Assembly: GCA_005877965.1 (NCBI GenBank) | Contig: VBNP01000245.1 | Coordinates: 1 to 5,297 of the forward strand | Length of the DNA stretch: 5,297 nt | Source of the DNA: Gammaproteobacteria bacterium | GTDB lineage: Bacteria > Pseudomonadota > Gammaproteobacteria > Steroidobacterales > Steroidobacteraceae | Reading direction: 5' to 3' | Shown: positions 1 to 5,297 of the stretch, piece after piece | Numbering within the stretch: the first letter of the stretch is position 1 | Layout of the letters: every line of letters begins with the position of its first letter | Made by a program: the position numbers and the translations under genes | Notes under the pieces: model-generated | What the model was told of the DNA's origin: nothing | Databases searched by the model: none | What the model saw: only the letters and a program-made list of their open reading frames with translations

Positions 1-16
1 CGAGCAGCGCGCTCAT
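1..16 (-). CDS. livF: Start of next ABC transporter gene, probably LivF ATPase (5' end only)
   Basis: An ATG on the minus strand at 16-14 overlaps the livG stop codon in an ATGA arrangement and opens a frame reading M-S-A-L-L before the window ends. Five codons cannot identify a protein. The call rests on the conserved order of Liv operons (binding protein, livH, livM, livG, livF) and on the stop/start coupling already seen at the two previous junctions. LivF would be the second ATPase, forming a heterodimer with LivG on the inner face of the cytoplasmic membrane. A G-rich stretch lies just upstream, but there is no clear Shine-Dalgarno, so the start probably depends on ribosomes finishing livG. 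Confidence 0.6.
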
Positions 17-735
17 GCCGCCCCCGCACCGCCGAGATACGCCTCGATCACCGAGCGTTCGTTCAGCACCGTGCGCGTCGGGCCGTCGGCGATGACGGCG
101 CCGGCGTTCATGCAGATGGTGCGCGGGCAGAGCTCGACGATCACGGGCATGTCATGGCTGACGACGAGGAACGTCTGCCCGTCGGCGTGGTGCGCCCGGA
201 TGAAGCGGGCCATCGTCTCCTTCATCGCCGGGTGCACGGCGGCGAAAGGCTCGTCGAGGAGCGCAATCTTCGGCGGCGACATGAAGCAGCAGCCGAACTC
301 GAGGAGTTTTTGCTGGCCGCCAGAGAGCTGTCCGGCGTCCAGGTCGCTCACGCGCGAGAGCGTCAGCTCCTCGAGGAGGATCCCGGCGCGGGCGAGCGCC
401 CCGGCCTGCGCAAGACCGAGGGCGCGGCCGGCCGTCATCAGGTTGTCGAGCGCGCTCATGCGGCGGAACACGCGCGTGAGCTGGAACATCCGCTGCAGGC
501 CGCGCGCGGCGATGCGCTCTGGCCTCAGTCCCTGGATGGCCTCGTCCCCGAGCCGCACCTCGCCCGCCTCGGCCGGCTGGTGTCCGGAGAGAATGTTCAA
601 CAGGGTCGTCTTGCCCGAGCCGTTCGGTCCGATGAGGCCGACCAGCTCGCCGCGGCCGATGTCGAAGCTGACGCGGTCGACGGCGCGCAGGCCGCCGAAA
701 GCGCGCGACACGTTGGAGACGGCGAGGCAACTCAC
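13..735 (-). CDS. livG: Branched-chain amino acid ABC transporter ATP-binding protein (LivG-type)
   Basis: This is the ATPase subunit of a Liv/HAAT importer, which hydrolyses ATP on the cytoplasmic side to drive uptake. With a GTG start at 735 it has 240 residues, close to the usual LivG length of about 250. All nucleotide-binding motifs are visible: Walker A GPNGSGKT (residues 36-43), Q-loop Gln85 in RMFQLTRVF, signature LSGGQ (137-141), Walker B IALLDEP (157-163) and the switch His194 in VVSHD. The C-terminal ending AYLGG is typical of the family. The open frame extends 13 codons further up to a GTG at 774. I prefer 735 because that GTG overlaps the livM stop as GTGA and the family homology starts there; the upstream residues would lie inside livM. 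After Walker B it reads FAAVHP where many LivG proteins read AAGLNP, a mild variation. Confident as a functional ATPase; its exact substrate system is inferred from the neighbours. Confidence 0.93.
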   Translation of the reverse strand: MSCLAVSNVSRAFGGLRAVDRVSFDIGRGELVGLIGPNGSGKTTLLNILSGHQPAEAGEVRLGDEAIQGLRPERIAARGLQRMFQLTRVFRRMSALDNLMTAGRALGLAQAGALARAGILLEELTLSRVSDLDAGQLSGGQQKLLEFGCCFMSPPKIALLDEPFAAVHPAMKETMARFIRAHHADGQTFLVVSHDMPVIVELCPRTICMNAGAVIADGPTRTVLNERSVIEAYLGGAGAA

Positions 736-1667
736 GCCGTGGTCTTTCTGAGTGAACGCCGCGCGAGTCCCCACAACCCTTCGCGGAAGAAGCGCGCGAT
801 CAGAATCACAAGCAGCGCGAACACGATGAGCTGGATCCCGCCCGCCTCGCGCAGCATCTCCGAGCTGACGTAGACGAGCAGCGCGCCGGCGAGCGGGCCG
901 ATGAGGCTCCCGATTCCTCCGATCACGACCATGCAGATCACGAGGCCCGTCTGCGAGAGGAGCCCGAGTTCAGGGCTCACCAGCTGGCTGAAGTGCGCGT
1001 ACATCGCCCCCGCGAGGCCGCTTGCGGCGGTGCTCAGGGTGAAGGCGACGGTTTTCCAAAGCACCACGTCCACGCCGCGGCTGGCGGCGGCGACCTCGTC
1101 GTCGCGGATCGCCTGCAGGAACAATCCGGCGCGCGAGCGCAGCAGCAGGTACAGGCCTCCCTGCGCGGCGAGCAGCACCGCCACGAACGCGTAGTAGTAA
1201 GCGAGCCGGCTCTCGAACAGGCCGGGCACGTTGAGGCCCAGGTCGCCGCGGGTGAAGTCGTAGGAATTGCCGATCGCGAGCCGCATGATTTCGGCGAATG
1301 AAAGCGTGGTGAGCGCGAGATAGGGCCCGCGCAGGCGCAGCACGATGAGCCCGAGGATCGCGCCGATCGCGCCGGCGGCGAGGATGGAGGCGGGGATGCC
1401 GAGCGAGGGCGCGATTTTCCAATGGTAGGCGAGCAGCCCCGTAGTATAGGCGCCGATCATGGCGAAGCAGGCGGGCGCCATGGAGAACTGTCCGGTGTAG
1501 CCGGCAAGCAGGTTCCAGCCTGCGGCGAGCAGGGCGAAGTACATCGAGACGATGAGCACTCCGAGCCAATAGGGATTGTCGATCGCGAGCGGCGCGATCG
1601 CGAGCAGCACGAGCAGGCCGAGGGAGAGCCGGAACTCGAGCGCCATGCGCCGCGCGGAGCTGTCCAT
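732..1667 (-). CDS. livM: Branched-chain amino acid ABC transporter permease LivM
   Basis: This is the second membrane subunit of the Liv importer, 311 residues if it starts at the ATG at 1667-1665, a normal LivM length. It is strongly hydrophobic, with the family landmarks in order: GYTGQFSMAPACFAMIGAY (56-74, the LivM 'GxxGxxSxGxxxFxxIGAY' region), RLRGPYLALTTLSFAEI (111-127), the cytoplasmic coupling-type loop LQAIRDDEVAAASRGVD (184-200) and VIGGIGSLIGPLAGA (248-262). The start is supported by a TGATG overlap with the out-of-frame remnant of the livH stop and by a GAGG core at 1675-1672, four bases upstream. The frame stays open upstream into livH because of the lesion near 1727, so an automatic caller would give one 599-residue protein. 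The gene ends in a GTGA overlap with livG. The coding sequence itself looks intact; whether it is translated separately depends on the livH defect. Confidence 0.85.
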   Translation of the reverse strand: MDSSARRMALEFRLSLGLLVLLAIAPLAIDNPYWLGVLIVSMYFALLAAGWNLLAGYTGQFSMAPACFAMIGAYTTGLLAYHWKIAPSLGIPASILAAGAIGAILGLIVLRLRGPYLALTTLSFAEIMRLAIGNSYDFTRGDLGLNVPGLFESRLAYYYAFVAVLLAAQGGLYLLLRSRAGLFLQAIRDDEVAAASRGVDVVLWKTVAFTLSTAASGLAGAMYAHFSQLVSPELGLLSQTGLVICMVVIGGIGSLIGPLAGALLVYVSSEMLREAGGIQLIVFALLVILIARFFREGLWGLARRSLRKTTA

Positions 1668-2531
1668 CACACCTCGCGTCCGCGCTCGCCGAACAGGCCT
1701 TGCGGGCGGAAAATCAGCACCAGCATGATAGTCGTAGGAGATGTAGACCGCGCCGAAGCTCTCCAACACGCCAAGCACGAGGCTCGCGGCGATACTCCCG
1801 GGCATCGAGCCCATGCCGCCGAGCACGACGATTACGTAGGACTTGATCGCCGGGAAGGCGCCGACATCGGGCGAGGCGTTGATGATGGGCGCGAGCAAGG
1901 CGCCTGCAAGCGCGGCGAGCGCGCCCGAGAGCGCGAACACGAGGCTAGCCGCGCGTGCCGTGTCGATGCCCGCGAGCGACGCGCCGAGGCGGTTCTGCGC
2001 GACCGCCTGGATCTGCCGGCCCCATAACGAGTAGCGCAGGAACAGAACGAGGCCCGCGATCATCGCGATCGACATGCCGGTCGCGACCAGCTTCTGGCCG
2101 GAGAGCATGATGGGTCCCAGCGCCATGCGCGGGATGTCGACCAGACCCGGCCCGCGTTGCGGGTACGGCCCGACCACCTTGTCGACGAGATTGATGAGCA
2201 GGAGCGACAGCGCGAAGGTCACCACGACCGCGTACTCGTCGCGCATCAGGCCCCAGGACGAGTAGCCGGCGTAGAGCGGGCGCATGAGAGTGCGCTCGGT
2301 GAGCCAGCCCGCGAACGCGCCCGCGGCGAGCGCGAGCGGCAGCGCGAGCCACGGGTCGAAGCCGAGCTTGAACGCGGCGAGCGTGTAGGTGTAGGCGCCC
2401 ACCATGTAGAACTCGCCGTGGGCAAAGTTGACCACCTTCAGGATGCCGAAGATGAGCGTGAGCCCGACCGCCATCAGCGCATAGAACAGGCCGATGATCA
2501 GGCCGTTGATGAACAGGTCGACGTTGAGCAT
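732..2531 (-). CDS. Continuous LivH-LivM reading frame as sequenced (apparent permease fusion)
   Basis: Read literally, one 599-codon frame runs from the livH ATG to the livM stop. Residues 1-268 are LivH, 269-288 are an arginine- and proline-rich stretch (five Arg, containing FPPARPVRRARTR) that is out-of-frame livH DNA, and 289-599 are full-length LivM beginning at its own methionine. Natural single-chain LivHM permeases do occur, so a fused protein is conceivable. Here, however, the joining segment translates in another frame to a good LivH C-terminus, and the last LivH membrane helix is cut short. That would also change which side of the membrane the LivM half starts from. I therefore take the fusion as the product of a frameshift and list livH and livM separately. 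This entry records what the raw sequence would express. Confidence 0.5.
   Translation of the reverse strand: MLNVDLFINGLIIGLFYALMAVGLTLIFGILKVVNFAHGEFYMVGAYTYTLAAFKLGFDPWLALPLALAAGAFAGWLTERTLMRPLYAGYSSWGLMRDEYAVVVTFALSLLLINLVDKVVGPYPQRGPGLVDIPRMALGPIMLSGQKLVATGMSIAMIAGLVLFLRYSLWGRQIQAVAQNRLGASLAGIDTARAASLVFALSGALAALAGALLAPIINASPDVGAFPAIKSYVIVVLGGMGSMPGSIAASLVLGVLESFGAVYISYDYHAGADFPPARPVRRARTRGVMDSSARRMALEFRLSLGLLVLLAIAPLAIDNPYWLGVLIVSMYFALLAAGWNLLAGYTGQFSMAPACFAMIGAYTTGLLAYHWKIAPSLGIPASILAAGAIGAILGLIVLRLRGPYLALTTLSFAEIMRLAIGNSYDFTRGDLGLNVPGLFESRLAYYYAFVAVLLAAQGGLYLLLRSRAGLFLQAIRDDEVAAASRGVDVVLWKTVAFTLSTAASGLAGAMYAHFSQLVSPELGLLSQTGLVICMVVIGGIGSLIGPLAGALLVYVSSEMLREAGGIQLIVFALLVILIARFFREGLWGLARRSLRKTTA
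1670..1675 (-). promoter_or_regulatory. Probable ribosome binding site of livM
   Basis: GAGGTG on the minus strand lies inside the original last codons of livH, with the GAGG core four bases before the livM ATG. Spacing is shorter than ideal, but it sits at a TGATG stop/start overlap where terminating ribosomes could restart. It supports a separate livM start rather than a fused protein. Confidence 0.4.
1720..1730 (-). other. livH: Frameshift/deletion junction in livH
   Basis: On the minus strand the in-frame codons TAC GAC TAT (Y-D-Y) are followed by a single C at 1727 and then ATG CTG GTG CTG in the frame that carries the correct LivH C-terminus. The break is thus located to within a few bases. 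No slippery heptamer, stimulatory stop codon or obvious downstream pseudoknot suggests programmed frameshifting. The sequence after the junction contains a short repeat, TGCTGGTGCTG, that could have helped a deletion or an alignment collapse; that part is speculation. Confidence 0.7.
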
Positions 2532-2556
2532 GGCGGAGCGACCCGCAGGGGAAGTA

Positions 2557-2582
2557 ACCCTCCCGGCGTGCGCCGGGAGGGT
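2557..2582 (-). terminator. Stem-loop between binding-protein gene and livH (attenuator or mRNA-stabilising hairpin)
   Basis: ACCCTCCCGGC (2557-2567) and GCCGGGAGGGT (2572-2582) form a perfect 11-bp G+C-rich stem with a 4-base loop. GTAAC (2554-2558) and GTTAC (2585-2589) flank or overlap it and could extend the pairing with mismatches. It begins 15 bases after the binding-protein stop codon and ends 26 bases before livH. No strong U-tract follows on the minus strand, so it is more likely a partial terminator or a 3'-end barrier to exonucleases than a full stop. This placement fits known transport operons in which such structures keep the binding protein more abundant than the membrane subunits. 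Confidence 0.6.
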
Positions 2583-2596
2583 GCGTTACGCGGAAG

Positions 2597-3814
2597 CTAC
2601 TTCGCCGGCTTCTTCAGTTTGTCGACCGACAGCGGGATTCCCGGTCCCTGGACCAGCAAGCTCTCGCTTACCGGCTGGTTGACCTCGGTGAGCTGGTAGT
2701 TGACGTAGGGGATTTCCACCCACTGGTGGAACTTGTAGCCGGATTCCTTCGAGAACCGGAACTCTCCGCGCACGCCCTCGAATTTCATGGTTTCGAGCGC
2801 CTTGATCATGGCGTTCGGATCGGTGCCTTTCGCCTGCTTGATCGCATCGACGATCAGCAGCAGCGAATCCGCCGCCTGGAAGATGAGGCGGTTCGGCTCG
2901 TTCTTGGTGCGTTGCTGATAGGTCTTCGCCACCTCCAACCCCAGCTTGGGGGTTTTCATCTGCGGGTGGTACAGGCCGAACTCGAGCATGTATTTCCCGG
3001 CTTCCTTCACGTTCTGCCAGAAATCGGGGTAGTCGGCGATTCCCGCGCCGTCGTAGAGCCAGGTCTTCGCCGACGGTGCGACGCCCTGCTCGTAGAGCTG
3101 GTTCATCACGATGTACGCGGCGGGCGGCAGCAGCATCGTGAGGATCATTTCCGGCGGATTGGCGCGCAGCGGCAGCACCGCGGGGGTGAAGTCCTTGCCC
3201 GCGCGATCGAGCGTCTCGTACTTGTACTCGACGCTCGGCGCCTTCTGCTTCAGCGCCTCGGCGACCGCCTTGGCCTGCCCGATGCCGTAGTCGGTGTTCT
3301 CGACCAGCGCGATCACGCGCTTCACGCGCATGGCGGCGATGGTTTCCGCCATGGCCTGGCCGACCCGCGAATTGTAGTTGCCCGGGTTGAACACCTGGGG
3401 ATACTCCTTCTTGCGCACGTCGTCCGACCAGCAGTTGGTGTTCACGTACGGGACGTTGTAGCGCTTCGCCACCTCGATCTCGGCGAGGCACACCGAGCTC
3501 TGGTGGCCGCCGGTGACGGCGACGACCTTGTCGCGGGTGATCAGCTTTTCCGTGGCCGCGCGGCCCTTCTCGGGGACGCCCTGGTTGTCCTCGTAGACGA
3601 GCTCGATACTCCGACCGAGGGCGCCGCCCGCCTTGTTCACCTGGTCCTTGATGATCTCCAGGCCGTCCTTCACCTGCACGCCCTGCACCACCGAGCCGGG
3701 CGGCGATTGCGCGATGCTGATGCCGATCTTGATCGGGTCGGCGGCGTGGGCGGCAATCGAGAGGCCGGCGGCGGTCGCAACCGCGAGCCGCCATTGTCGG
3801 GACGGGATGTTCAT
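2597..3814 (-). CDS. Periplasmic substrate-binding protein of a branched-chain amino acid-type ABC importer (LivJ/LivK-like)
   Basis: This protein binds the transported ligand in the periplasm and presents it to the LivHM channel. It has 405 residues, typical of the Peripla_BP_6 family. The N-terminus is a Sec signal peptide: a short basic region (RQWR), a hydrophobic core (about 10-22) and a likely cut after AHA at residue 24, giving a mature protein starting ADPIKIGIS. The family pattern follows: IKIGISIAQSPPG (28-40), GLEIIKDQVNKAGG (51-64), ELVYEDNQG (71-79), the ligand-loop region TGGHQSSV (101-108), VPYVNTNCW (121-129) and VALVENTDYGIGQ-like (168-180). Cys109 and Cys128 could form a periplasmic disulphide near the ligand loop (inference). 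The start is fixed by GGAGGAG six bases upstream. It is first in the operon, with its own hairpin after the stop. Ligand specificity cannot be read from sequence: relatives bind amino acids, amides, urea or aromatic acids. Confidence 0.93.
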   Translation of the reverse strand: MNIPSRQWRLAVATAAGLSIAAHAADPIKIGISIAQSPPGSVVQGVQVKDGLEIIKDQVNKAGGALGRSIELVYEDNQGVPEKGRAATEKLITRDKVVAVTGGHQSSVCLAEIEVAKRYNVPYVNTNCWSDDVRKKEYPQVFNPGNYNSRVGQAMAETIAAMRVKRVIALVENTDYGIGQAKAVAEALKQKAPSVEYKYETLDRAGKDFTPAVLPLRANPPEMILTMLLPPAAYIVMNQLYEQGVAPSAKTWLYDGAGIADYPDFWQNVKEAGKYMLEFGLYHPQMKTPKLGLEVAKTYQQRTKNEPNRLIFQAADSLLLIVDAIKQAKGTDPNAMIKALETMKFEGVRGEFRFSKESGYKFHQWVEIPYVNYQLTEVNQPVSESLLVQGPGIPLSVDKLKKPAK

Positions 3815-3820
3815 CGGATG

Positions 3821-3827
3821 CTCCTCC
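3821..3827 (-). promoter_or_regulatory. Strong Shine-Dalgarno of the substrate-binding protein gene
   Basis: GGAGGAG on the minus strand lies six bases upstream of the ATG at 3814-3812. It is the best ribosome site in the window and contrasts with the weak sites of livH and livG, which fits higher synthesis of the binding protein. It also decides the start codon. Confidence 0.8.
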
Positions 3828-3880
3828 GTGGGGACGATTGGATTCGGTGTCGCCGGACCATGAACGCGAAACCGCGTATC

Positions 3881-3886
3881 AGTATA
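3881..3886 (-). promoter_or_regulatory. Candidate -10 box of the Liv operon promoter
   Basis: TATACT on the minus strand matches the sigma-70 -10 consensus at five of six bases. It would place transcription start near 3875, about 60 bases before the binding-protein ATG. No convincing -35 hexamer stands at 16-18 bases, so an activator-dependent promoter is possible. Evidence is by eye only. Confidence 0.3.
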
Positions 3887-3894
3887 GACGCATC

Positions 3895-3923
3895 TTTCCA
3901 GAAGCGGGCCCGGTTGCTATGTT
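3895..3923 (+). promoter_or_regulatory. Candidate promoter for the serine hydrolase gene
   Basis: TTTCCA (3895-3900, four of six to the -35 consensus), a 17-base spacer, and TATGTT (3918-3923, four of six to -10) preceded by an extended-10 TG at 3915-3916. It would start transcription near 3930, about 55 bases before the ATG at 3987. It lies back to back with the candidate minus-strand -10 box, so the two units could share a regulatory site between them. No clear operator palindrome is visible. Confidence 0.3.
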
Positions 3924-3986
3924 AGAGGCCCAAAGCAGAGAGTCCGAACCCGGATCGTCCAAGACCTGATCGGAAGAGAGGCCGCC

Positions 3987-5213
3987 ATGCTCCGCCGTTG
4001 CGTCAGCTTATTTGCATTGCTGCTGGTTTCGCTTTGCGCTCCGGCTCAGGCCCAGGCCCCCTACTATCCCGACGCGATCTGGCAGCGCAGGACGCCCGTG
4101 GAAGCGGGCATCGACGCCCAGCGGCTCAAGGACGCAATCGCTTACGCGGTCGCGAACGAAACGCGTAATCCGCGCGACCTCACGTTGAACCATTACCAGA
4201 CCTTCGGACGCGAGCCGTTCGGCTACGCGATCGGCCCGATCAAGGACCGGGGTGAGCCGACCGGCGTGGTCGTCCGCAAGGGCTTCATCGTCGCCGAATG
4301 GGGCGAGCCCCTGCGCGTGGACATGACGCACAGCGTGACGAAAAGTCTCCTTTCGAGCGTCGTCGGCGTCGCCTATGACCGGGGCCTGATCAGGAGTATC
4401 GACGATCCGGTGAGGGATTACGTCGCGCCGATCCAGCTCTACGATCCGGCTCCCGAGCGCAACAAGTCCGACCATCTCGGGCGCTCCGATTTCCTCTACC
4501 TGTTCGAGACCCCGCACAACCGCACCATCACCTGGAACCACCTGCTGCGGCAGACGAGCGACTGGGAGGGCACGTTGTGGGGCAAGCCCGATTGGGCGGA
4601 TCGTCCGAGCGACAAGCCGGGCGAATGGCTCACGCGGCCGCGCAACAAGGCGGGCACGGCCTATAAGTACAACGACGTGCGCGTCAACGTGCTCGCGCTC
4701 GCGGCGCTCAACGTCTGGCGGCGTCCGCTCCCTCAGGTGCTGAAAGAGACCATCATGGATCCGATCGGCGCCTCCAACACCTGGCGCTGGTACGGCTACG
4801 AGAATTCGTGGATCGTGCTCGACGGCGGCGCCGCGCAGTCGGTGACCGGAGGCGGGCACTGGGGCGGCGGCATGTTCATCAACGCCTACGACATGGCCCG
4901 CTTCGGCTATCTCACCCTGCGCCGCGGCAAGTGGAAGGACCGCCAGCTGCTCTCCAACCAGTGGGTCGAGTGGGCGCTCACGCCGACGCCGGCCGAGCCG
5001 GGCTATGGCTTCATGAACTGGTACAACAACAGGGACGGGAAACTCTTCCCGAGCGCGCCCGTGAGCGCCTTTGCGCACATCGGGAACGGCACCAACATCG
5101 TGTACGTCGACCCGGACCACGACATCGTGGCGGTCGTGCGCTGGATCGAGCGCAGGGCGATCGACGAATTCGCGAAACGGCTGATCGCGGCCGTAGGGCC
5201 CGCGGGCAAGTAG
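3987..5213 (+). CDS. Exported serine hydrolase of the beta-lactamase (class C/EstB/6-aminohexanoate-dimer hydrolase-like) family
   Basis: This is a 408-residue protein of the PF00144-type fold, whose members hydrolyse beta-lactams, esters, D-amino peptides or linear amides. A Sec signal peptide spans residues 1-24 (basic start, Leu-rich core, AQAQA cut region), so it acts in the periplasm or outside. The nucleophile motif SVTK gives Ser116 and Lys119, in the usual MTHSVTKSLLSS setting. The second element reads YKYND, with Tyr228 as probable general base where class C enzymes have YSN. The third is HIGNG with His364-x-Gly366 in place of KTG, as in many non-beta-lactamase members. The conserved GGGMFINAYDMARFG block (294-308) is also present. 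The lack of KTG argues against a true beta-lactamase; an esterase or amidase is likelier, with substrate unknown. The ATG at 3987 follows a purine-rich AGAGAGG. It is divergent from the Liv operon and 6 bases ahead of another exported-protein gene. Confidence 0.88.
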   Translation: MLRRCVSLFALLLVSLCAPAQAQAPYYPDAIWQRRTPVEAGIDAQRLKDAIAYAVANETRNPRDLTLNHYQTFGREPFGYAIGPIKDRGEPTGVVVRKGFIVAEWGEPLRVDMTHSVTKSLLSSVVGVAYDRGLIRSIDDPVRDYVAPIQLYDPAPERNKSDHLGRSDFLYLFETPHNRTITWNHLLRQTSDWEGTLWGKPDWADRPSDKPGEWLTRPRNKAGTAYKYNDVRVNVLALAALNVWRRPLPQVLKETIMDPIGASNTWRWYGYENSWIVLDGGAAQSVTGGGHWGGGMFINAYDMARFGYLTLRRGKWKDRQLLSNQWVEWALTPTPAEPGYGFMNWYNNRDGKLFPSAPVSAFAHIGNGTNIVYVDPDHDIVAVVRWIERRAIDEFAKRLIAAVGPAGK

Positions 5214-5219
5214 CTTCGG

Positions 5220-5297
5220 ATGTCGCGCACCGCTACGAGCCTCCTGATCTTCGTCCTTGCCTCGTTCGCGGTCCCGGGAGCGCGCGCGCAGGACCGG
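5220..5297 (+). CDS. N-terminus of an exported protein (signal peptide; continues past window edge)
   Basis: An ATG six bases after the hydrolase stop opens 26 codons that stay open to the window edge. The product starts MSRTATSLLIFVLASF and continues to a likely signal-peptidase site after ARA (residue 23), before QDR. The basic start, hydrophobic core and Ala-x-Ala cut site form a classical Sec signal peptide, which is unlikely by chance and supports a real gene. There is no strong Shine-Dalgarno in the short gap, so translation is probably coupled to the hydrolase, and the two are probably one transcript. The mature domain lies outside the window, so its function is unknown; it could be a second secreted hydrolase or a binding protein. 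Confidence 0.65.
   Translation, partial: MSRTATSLLIFVLASFAVPGARAQDR

Larger units (their letters stand above)
1667..2531 (-). pseudogene. livH: Branched-chain amino acid ABC transporter permease LivH, frame broken near its 3' end
   Basis: This would be the first membrane subunit of the importer. Residues 1-268 are ordinary LivH: an N-terminal membrane segment, the signature VVNFAHGEFYMVGAY (33-47), the coupling loop IQAVAQNRLGASLAGID (174-190) and VLGGMGSMPGSI (236-247) leading to ESFGAVYISYDY. After Tyr268 the frame is wrong. One base later (1726 downwards) another frame reads MLVLIFRPQGLFGERGREV and a stop at 1669-1667, the expected LivH C-terminus. Between the tyrosine and IFRPQG, family members usually have about 12-13 residues (part of the last membrane helix); here there are four. 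The gene is 865 bases, not a multiple of three. A deletion of about 26 bases would explain both facts and restore a length near 296 residues. The ATG at 2531 has only a weak Shine-Dalgarno. It could be a real mutation or a consensus error. Confidence 0.75.

Noticed and set aside
736..774. Longer livG start at the GTG at 774
   Set aside because: It adds 13 residues unrelated to the family and overlaps livM by 43 bases. The GTG at 735 gives the usual coupled overlap.
154..873. Plus-strand open frame of 239 codons across livG and the end of livM
   Set aside because: It covers the reverse strand of a well-supported ATPase gene and shows no recognisable domain.
1720..1730. Programmed ribosomal frameshifting as the explanation of the livH break
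   Set aside because: No slippery sequence or stimulatory element is visible. Missing helix residues at the same spot indicate a deletion rather than recoding.
2586..3794. 402-codon minus-strand frame overlapping the binding protein
   Set aside because: Same strand, wrong frame. The product is an Arg/Gly/Ala-rich low-complexity chain, and there is no Shine-Dalgarno comparable to that of the real gene.
3871..3891. GCGT...ACGC inverted repeat in the divergent promoter region as an operator
   Set aside because: Only the outer four bases pair and the interior is not symmetrical; this is not above chance for a G+C-rich sequence.
2726..3925. 399-codon open frame on the plus strand opposite the binding-protein gene
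   Set aside because: It is the antisense shadow of a clear binding protein. Its product is rich in His, Arg, Leu and Val with no domain pattern, as expected from the reverse strand of G+C-rich coding DNA.
4008..5120. 370-codon open frame on the minus strand opposite the serine hydrolase
   Set aside because: Antisense shadow: Arg/Val/Ala-rich with no motif, while the plus strand has a signal peptide and a full catalytic set.
1..5297. Mobile elements, CRISPR arrays, tRNA/rRNA genes, defence systems or other undescribed systems
   Set aside because: No transposase, terminal inverted repeats, regularly spaced repeats or RNA-gene signature was found. Nearly all the sequence is accounted for by transporter and exported-enzyme genes.

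Overview
The window is G+C-rich, with G/C-ending codons throughout and tightly packed genes. Gene content and protein style suggest a proteobacterium, perhaps a soil or freshwater beta-proteobacterium, but there is no rRNA or other marker to settle this. It carries one HAAT-type (hydrophobic/branched-chain amino acid, 'Liv') ABC importer operon on the minus strand and, divergently, a secreted beta-lactamase-fold serine hydrolase followed by the start of another exported protein.

Minus strand, in transcription order: a periplasmic substrate-binding protein with a strong Shine-Dalgarno (2597-3814); a 65-base gap holding an 11-bp perfect hairpin; livH (2531 down to 1667), whose reading frame is broken near 1727; livM (1667-732); livG (735-13); and the first five codons of the next gene, almost certainly livF (16-1). 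The last four genes are joined by stop/start overlaps of the TGATG, GTGA and ATGA kinds, which implies one translationally coupled transcript. Together they encode the standard importer: a periplasmic binding protein delivers an amino acid or related small amide to a LivH-LivM membrane channel driven by LivG-LivF ATP hydrolysis.

The most notable point is the livH lesion. As sequenced, livH runs straight into livM as one 599-codon open frame. The expected LivH C-terminus, ending in the family signature IFRPQGLFG and a stop overlapping the livM ATG, is intact in another frame. About nine codons of the last membrane segment appear to be missing. This looks like a deletion of roughly 26 bases, or an assembly error, rather than a designed fusion.

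Plus strand: after a 172-base divergent intergenic region with candidate promoters for both directions, a 408-residue exported serine hydrolase (3987-5213) shows the SxxK, Tyr and HxG elements of the class C beta-lactamase/esterase/amidase fold. Six bases after its stop, an ATG opens a signal peptide that runs off the window edge (5220-5297). A shared role for the hydrolase and the importer is possible from position alone but is not shown. Apart from the livH lesion the region looks conventional, and I see no undescribed system, mobile element, RNA gene or CRISPR array.
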